40,857 nucleotides of DNA from an uncultured Collinsella sp. (GTDB lineage: Bacteria > Actinomycetota > Coriobacteriia > Coriobacteriales > Coriobacteriaceae): assembly GCA_902478545.1 (NCBI GenBank), contig CABSLA010000013.1:1-40857 (forward strand), written 5' to 3'. Both the position numbers and the translations under genes were made by a program. The notes below the pieces were generated by a model that worked only from the letters and a program-made list of their open reading frames with translations, was not told the DNA's origin and did not search any database. Position 1 is the stretch's first letter. Each line of letters opens with the position of its first letter. Below are positions 38,476 to 40,857 of this stretch, in pieces.

Positions 38476-39570
38476 TTAGAGGCCAAAGGCGGACAGGACG
38501 AGGCCCCAGCCGGCGCCGATGACGTACATCATGACTAGGAACAGGGCGTTTTCACGGGCGCTGCGGTTGGTGCGGAACAGCACCAGGTAGCCCACGCCGG
38601 CAGAAATGAGCGTGCCGGCGAGCATCGGGGCCAGTTGCAGTGCGCCTTCGAGGTACAGCTGCGTGATGACGACGCTGGCCGAGCAGTTGGGAATCAGGCC
38701 GACAAACGCCGAGCCCAGGACCGCAAGCGTCTCGTTGCCGCACAGGAACTGCTCGATTGCGGACTCGCCGAACGTCTCGAGCACGGCGACCAGAATCAGC
38801 GTCACCAGAAAAATGAATACCGATACCTGTATGGTGTGCGAGATCGCACTGCGGATAATCGACAGAACGGGCGCGCCCTCGTGGGAGTGGTCGTGGCTGT
38901 GGCCGTGGTGGTGCTCATGCTCGCCCATGTGACCGTGATCATGGCCGTGTCCGTGGTCGCGCTCATGTTCATCTTCATCATCATCGCAACCGCAATGGTC
39001 GCGCTCGCATAACTCGTGGATGTGGTCGGCGCTCACGCCCGCCTCGGCCACCTCGTCGATGATGTCACCGCCAGTGTGGTCGTCGTGCGCGCAGTTCACG
39101 TGGGCCGGGTTGGCCGCGGTTCCCAGCACGGTACGGCGAATCGCCGCATGAGCGCGAGCATTACGACGCAGGCCGCGAATGGCGGCATCCACGATAAAGC
39201 CCGTAACCAGCGCGATCAGTGCCTTCGAAGCCAAAAGCATCGCCATGGTCTGCACGGGCACCTGCTCGGCGAGCAACAGCGGCAGCATCTCATCGGAGGT
39301 CGAGAGGAACACCGCCACCAACGTGCCCAAGGTCACGACACGACCGGCGTACAACGTGGCCGCCATTGCCGAAAAGCCGCACTGCGGCACCATGCCCAGC
39401 AACGAGCCAACCACGGGGCCCGCGGCACCAGCGCGCTTGATGGCGCCGTTAACGCGGTCGCCCGCGACGTGTTCCAGGGTCTCGAGGGCCAGATACGTCA
39501 CCAACAAAAACGGCACCAGCGACAGCGTGTCCTTGCCGGCGTCGAGCAAAATATCAATCAGCAAATCCAT
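38476..39570 (-). CDS. Heavy-metal exporter (ArsP_2-type, 10-TM) with a His-rich cytoplasmic loop
   Basis: A protein of 364 residues with about ten membrane helices in two halves. Both halves carry a similar short motif at the same place (VPQCGFSAMAATL at 61-73 and LIPNCSASVVITQL in the second half), suggesting internal duplication. Between them lies an acidic and very His-rich loop (about 155-232; 202-230 is mostly His, Asp, Gly, Glu). This is the pattern of the putative 10-TM heavy-metal exporter family (PF11449), annotated as Mn, Zn/Cu or arsenite efflux in different genomes. The start ATG has AAAGGT 14 bases upstream. A perfect nine-base palindrome lies 40-80 bases upstream and may be the metalloregulator site. 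Confidence 0.85.
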   Translation of the reverse strand: MDLLIDILLDAGKDTLSLVPFLLVTYLALETLEHVAGDRVNGAIKRAGAAGPVVGSLLGMVPQCGFSAMAATLYAGRVVTLGTLVAVFLSTSDEMLPLLLAEQVPVQTMAMLLASKALIALVTGFIVDAAIRGLRRNARAHAAIRRTVLGTAANPAHVNCAHDDHTGGDIIDEVAEAGVSADHIHELCERDHCGCDDDEDEHERDHGHGHDHGHMGEHEHHHGHSHDHSHEGAPVLSIIRSAISHTIQVSVFIFLVTLILVAVLETFGESAIEQFLCGNETLAVLGSAFVGLIPNCSASVVITQLYLEGALQLAPMLAGTLISAGVGYLVLFRTNRSARENALFLVMMYVIGAGWGLVLSAFGL

Positions 39571-39613
39571 GACGGATGGAACCTTTCGTGTCTTTCGGCA
39601 GCATTGTAAAAGT

Positions 39614-39649
39614 CCTAGCGGTCAACTAGGGTATTGTAGTTGACCTAGG
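39614..39649. promoter_or_regulatory. Palindromic operator candidate of the metal exporter gene
   Basis: GGTCAACTA (39620-39628) and TAGTTGACC (39637-39645) are perfect complements separated by eight bases. Outside, CCTA and TAGG continue the symmetry with a two-base bulge. It sits between the divergent exporter and exonuclease genes. Length and position suit a dimeric metalloregulator of the DtxR/MntR or ArsR type, but no regulator gene is present to confirm it. Confidence 0.5.
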
Positions 39650-39741
39650 CGTGGTGCCAATAGTTGCCCATGGTAAACTATCATCTCGCCACAACTCAGT
39701 AACCCCGAGCCGCGCGACGCGGCCCGTCCAAGGAGCAGCCT

Positions 39742-40710
39742 ATGAACGTTTCGCAAGCACTTGAATACGAGCGCCAGCCGTTTATTCCCATGTTTATCTA
39801 TGGCGACCACGGCGCCATGGAGTCCGAACGCCAGAAGGGCGAAGAGGCCCTCAAGGTGCTCGAAACCGAGTACTTTACCGCCGAGGGCGACCCCAGCTTC
39901 GACTTTGCCACCGTGCGCGACCTGGCCGACCGCAACCGCGACCTGTGCGACCAGATCGGCGAGGCACGCCTGCGCAATGTGACGCCCGCGACGCTCTCGC
40001 GCGGCCTGTCCGACGCCGACACCTGCGCCGCCATCGGCAAAATGCAAAAGCGCACCGCCGCGTCGGTCATGCGCGAGATCCGCGGCGACCGCGACGCGCT
40101 CGGTGTGGCCTACGCCCGCAAGCCCATCCAGGGCACCGTGCTCGGTATCGACATCGAGACCACCGGCCGTGCACCCGAGCGCGGTTACATCATCAATGTG
40201 GGTTGGGAAATCATGGAGCTCACCAGCGACGCCGTCCCGCACGACGCCGAGGCGCACTACTGCGGTCTGCCTGACATCTACCGCGGCGAGGATGTGCCGT
40301 TGTCGAATATCCACCACATCACCTGGGACGACATCGACGGCAAAAAGCCGTTCCGCGAGAACAAGGAACTGCAGAAGCAGCTGCTCAAGCTTATGAAGAA
40401 GTACCCGTACATGGCGCATAACGCCGCGTTCGAGGACAGCTGGTTCAAAATTCATCTGGACGGTTACGCCGAGGCACGCCGCGCCGGCAAGATCATCGTC
40501 ATCGACTCGCGCCAGATCTGCCGCAGCCTGGATGCCGACGTCCGCTCGCTCCCCCGCGAGTCCGCCCCCGCCGCGCTCGAGAACTGGGCGCGCCGCCGTG
40601 GAACCCTCGCCGCCGACGCCAGCGAGCAGCATCTGGGTCTGGACGACACCGACCTCATGCTCCGCACGGTACAGGCCGAGTTCAACCTCAAGAACCTATT
40701 CGCGAAATAA
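39742..40710 (+). CDS. DnaQ-like 3'-5' exonuclease with an N-terminal extension
   Basis: A protein of 322 residues. The C-terminal half (about 130-318) is a DEDDh exonuclease domain: VLGIDIETTGRAPERGYI with D137 and E139 (exo I), MAHNAAFEDSWFK with D232 (exo II, here FED instead of FDxxF), and EQHLGLDDTDLML with H297 and D302 (exo III). The N-terminal 130 residues have no recognised domain and look helical (EYERQPFIPMFIYGDHGAME...). It may proofread, degrade RNA or mature nucleic acids; not decidable. The start ATG has AAGGAG eight bases upstream. It is divergent from the metal exporter gene. Confidence 0.88.
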   Translation: MNVSQALEYERQPFIPMFIYGDHGAMESERQKGEEALKVLETEYFTAEGDPSFDFATVRDLADRNRDLCDQIGEARLRNVTPATLSRGLSDADTCAAIGKMQKRTAASVMREIRGDRDALGVAYARKPIQGTVLGIDIETTGRAPERGYIINVGWEIMELTSDAVPHDAEAHYCGLPDIYRGEDVPLSNIHHITWDDIDGKKPFRENKELQKQLLKLMKKYPYMAHNAAFEDSWFKIHLDGYAEARRAGKIIVIDSRQICRSLDADVRSLPRESAPAALENWARRRGTLAADASEQHLGLDDTDLMLRTVQAEFNLKNLFAK

Positions 40711-40769
40711 CCGATCCATCTGCGGGAGCGCCTGCCAGGCACAGTGCAATCCGTCTGGAGGCACCGGCA

Positions 40770-40825
40770 CGCAGTAAACTAGGGCGCAGTCTTATGGCTG
40801 CAGGTAGCGCGCAGAGATGTGGTGT
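40770..40825 (+). other. Leader-like segment before the last palindrome
   Basis: TAAACT (-10-like) is followed by GCAGTC, TTAT, GGCTGC (6-bp hairpin) and a longer linker before the palindrome at 40826. It loosely resembles the small-RNA cassettes A and B, but linker and promoter are not conserved. Confidence 0.25.
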
Positions 40826-40857
40826 AAGAGGCGGGGCATGCCCCGCCTCTTCTCTTT
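40826..40857 (+). terminator. Perfect GC-rich palindrome, terminator at the right edge
   Basis: AAGAGGCGGGGC and its complement GCCCCGCCTCTT around AT, followed by CTCTTT at the window end. It is about 116 bases after the exonuclease stop. Confidence 0.75.

Overview
The window is a GC-rich, densely coding bacterial chromosome segment. Gene content, low-complexity Ala/Arg-rich protein style, AAAGGA-type ribosome binding sites and the many short palindromic intergenic elements suggest an anaerobic gut actinobacterium of the class Coriobacteriia, most likely Collinsella or a close relative. This is inferred from family recognition, not from a database search. Almost everything is housekeeping or central metabolism. 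One visibly less GC-rich accessory patch lies at about 27.3-30.2 kb.

Layout. 1-3.4 kb: start of an Ala/Pro/Arg-rich protein, possibly the Rho N-terminal extension (minus, cut by the window edge), a decayed repeat region, and argS. 3.7-5.0 kb: a CarD-like regulator and an HD-domain protein. 5.0-9.3 kb: proA and proB on the minus strand, separated by an opposite-strand proline iminopeptidase-like hydrolase. 9.3-12.6 kb: nicotinate phosphoribosyltransferase, a tail-anchored coiled-coil protein, tRNA-Ala(CGC) with its terminator, and a PflA-like radical SAM protein. 12.7-15.6 kb: a structured ncRNA resembling 6S RNA, a WecA/TagO-type glycosyl-phosphate transferase, and trpS. 15.9-22.4 kb (minus): an MGMT-domain protein, DegV, a MarR regulator, a stand-alone B3/B4 domain protein, ATP-dependent PEP carboxykinase and lactate permease. 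22.5-27.2 kb: a flippase-like membrane protein, a metallophosphoesterase and a cation/H+ antiporter with two RCK_C domains. 27.3-30.4 kb: the accessory patch. 30.4-35.0 kb: serC, serA, an M20 peptidase and a DUF1015-like remnant. 35.1-40.8 kb: two tandem histidine phosphatases, a nitroreductase, HdeD-like and YaiI-like proteins, a His-rich heavy-metal exporter with a palindromic operator, and a DnaQ-like exonuclease.

Two things stand out. First, the accessory patch holds a translationally coupled pair: a MazG-like nucleotide pyrophosphohydrolase overlapping a GIY-YIG nuclease fused to a DUF2075/Schlafen-group-3-like P-loop helicase. The patch is bracketed by two homologous, promoter-plus-terminator small-RNA cassettes. 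It has the organisation of a defence or nucleotide-stress system. Second, at least seven unrelated families of palindromic elements sit almost exclusively 2-30 nt after stop codons. The most abundant has seven copies here. They look like mobile terminator cassettes that decorate gene 3' ends.
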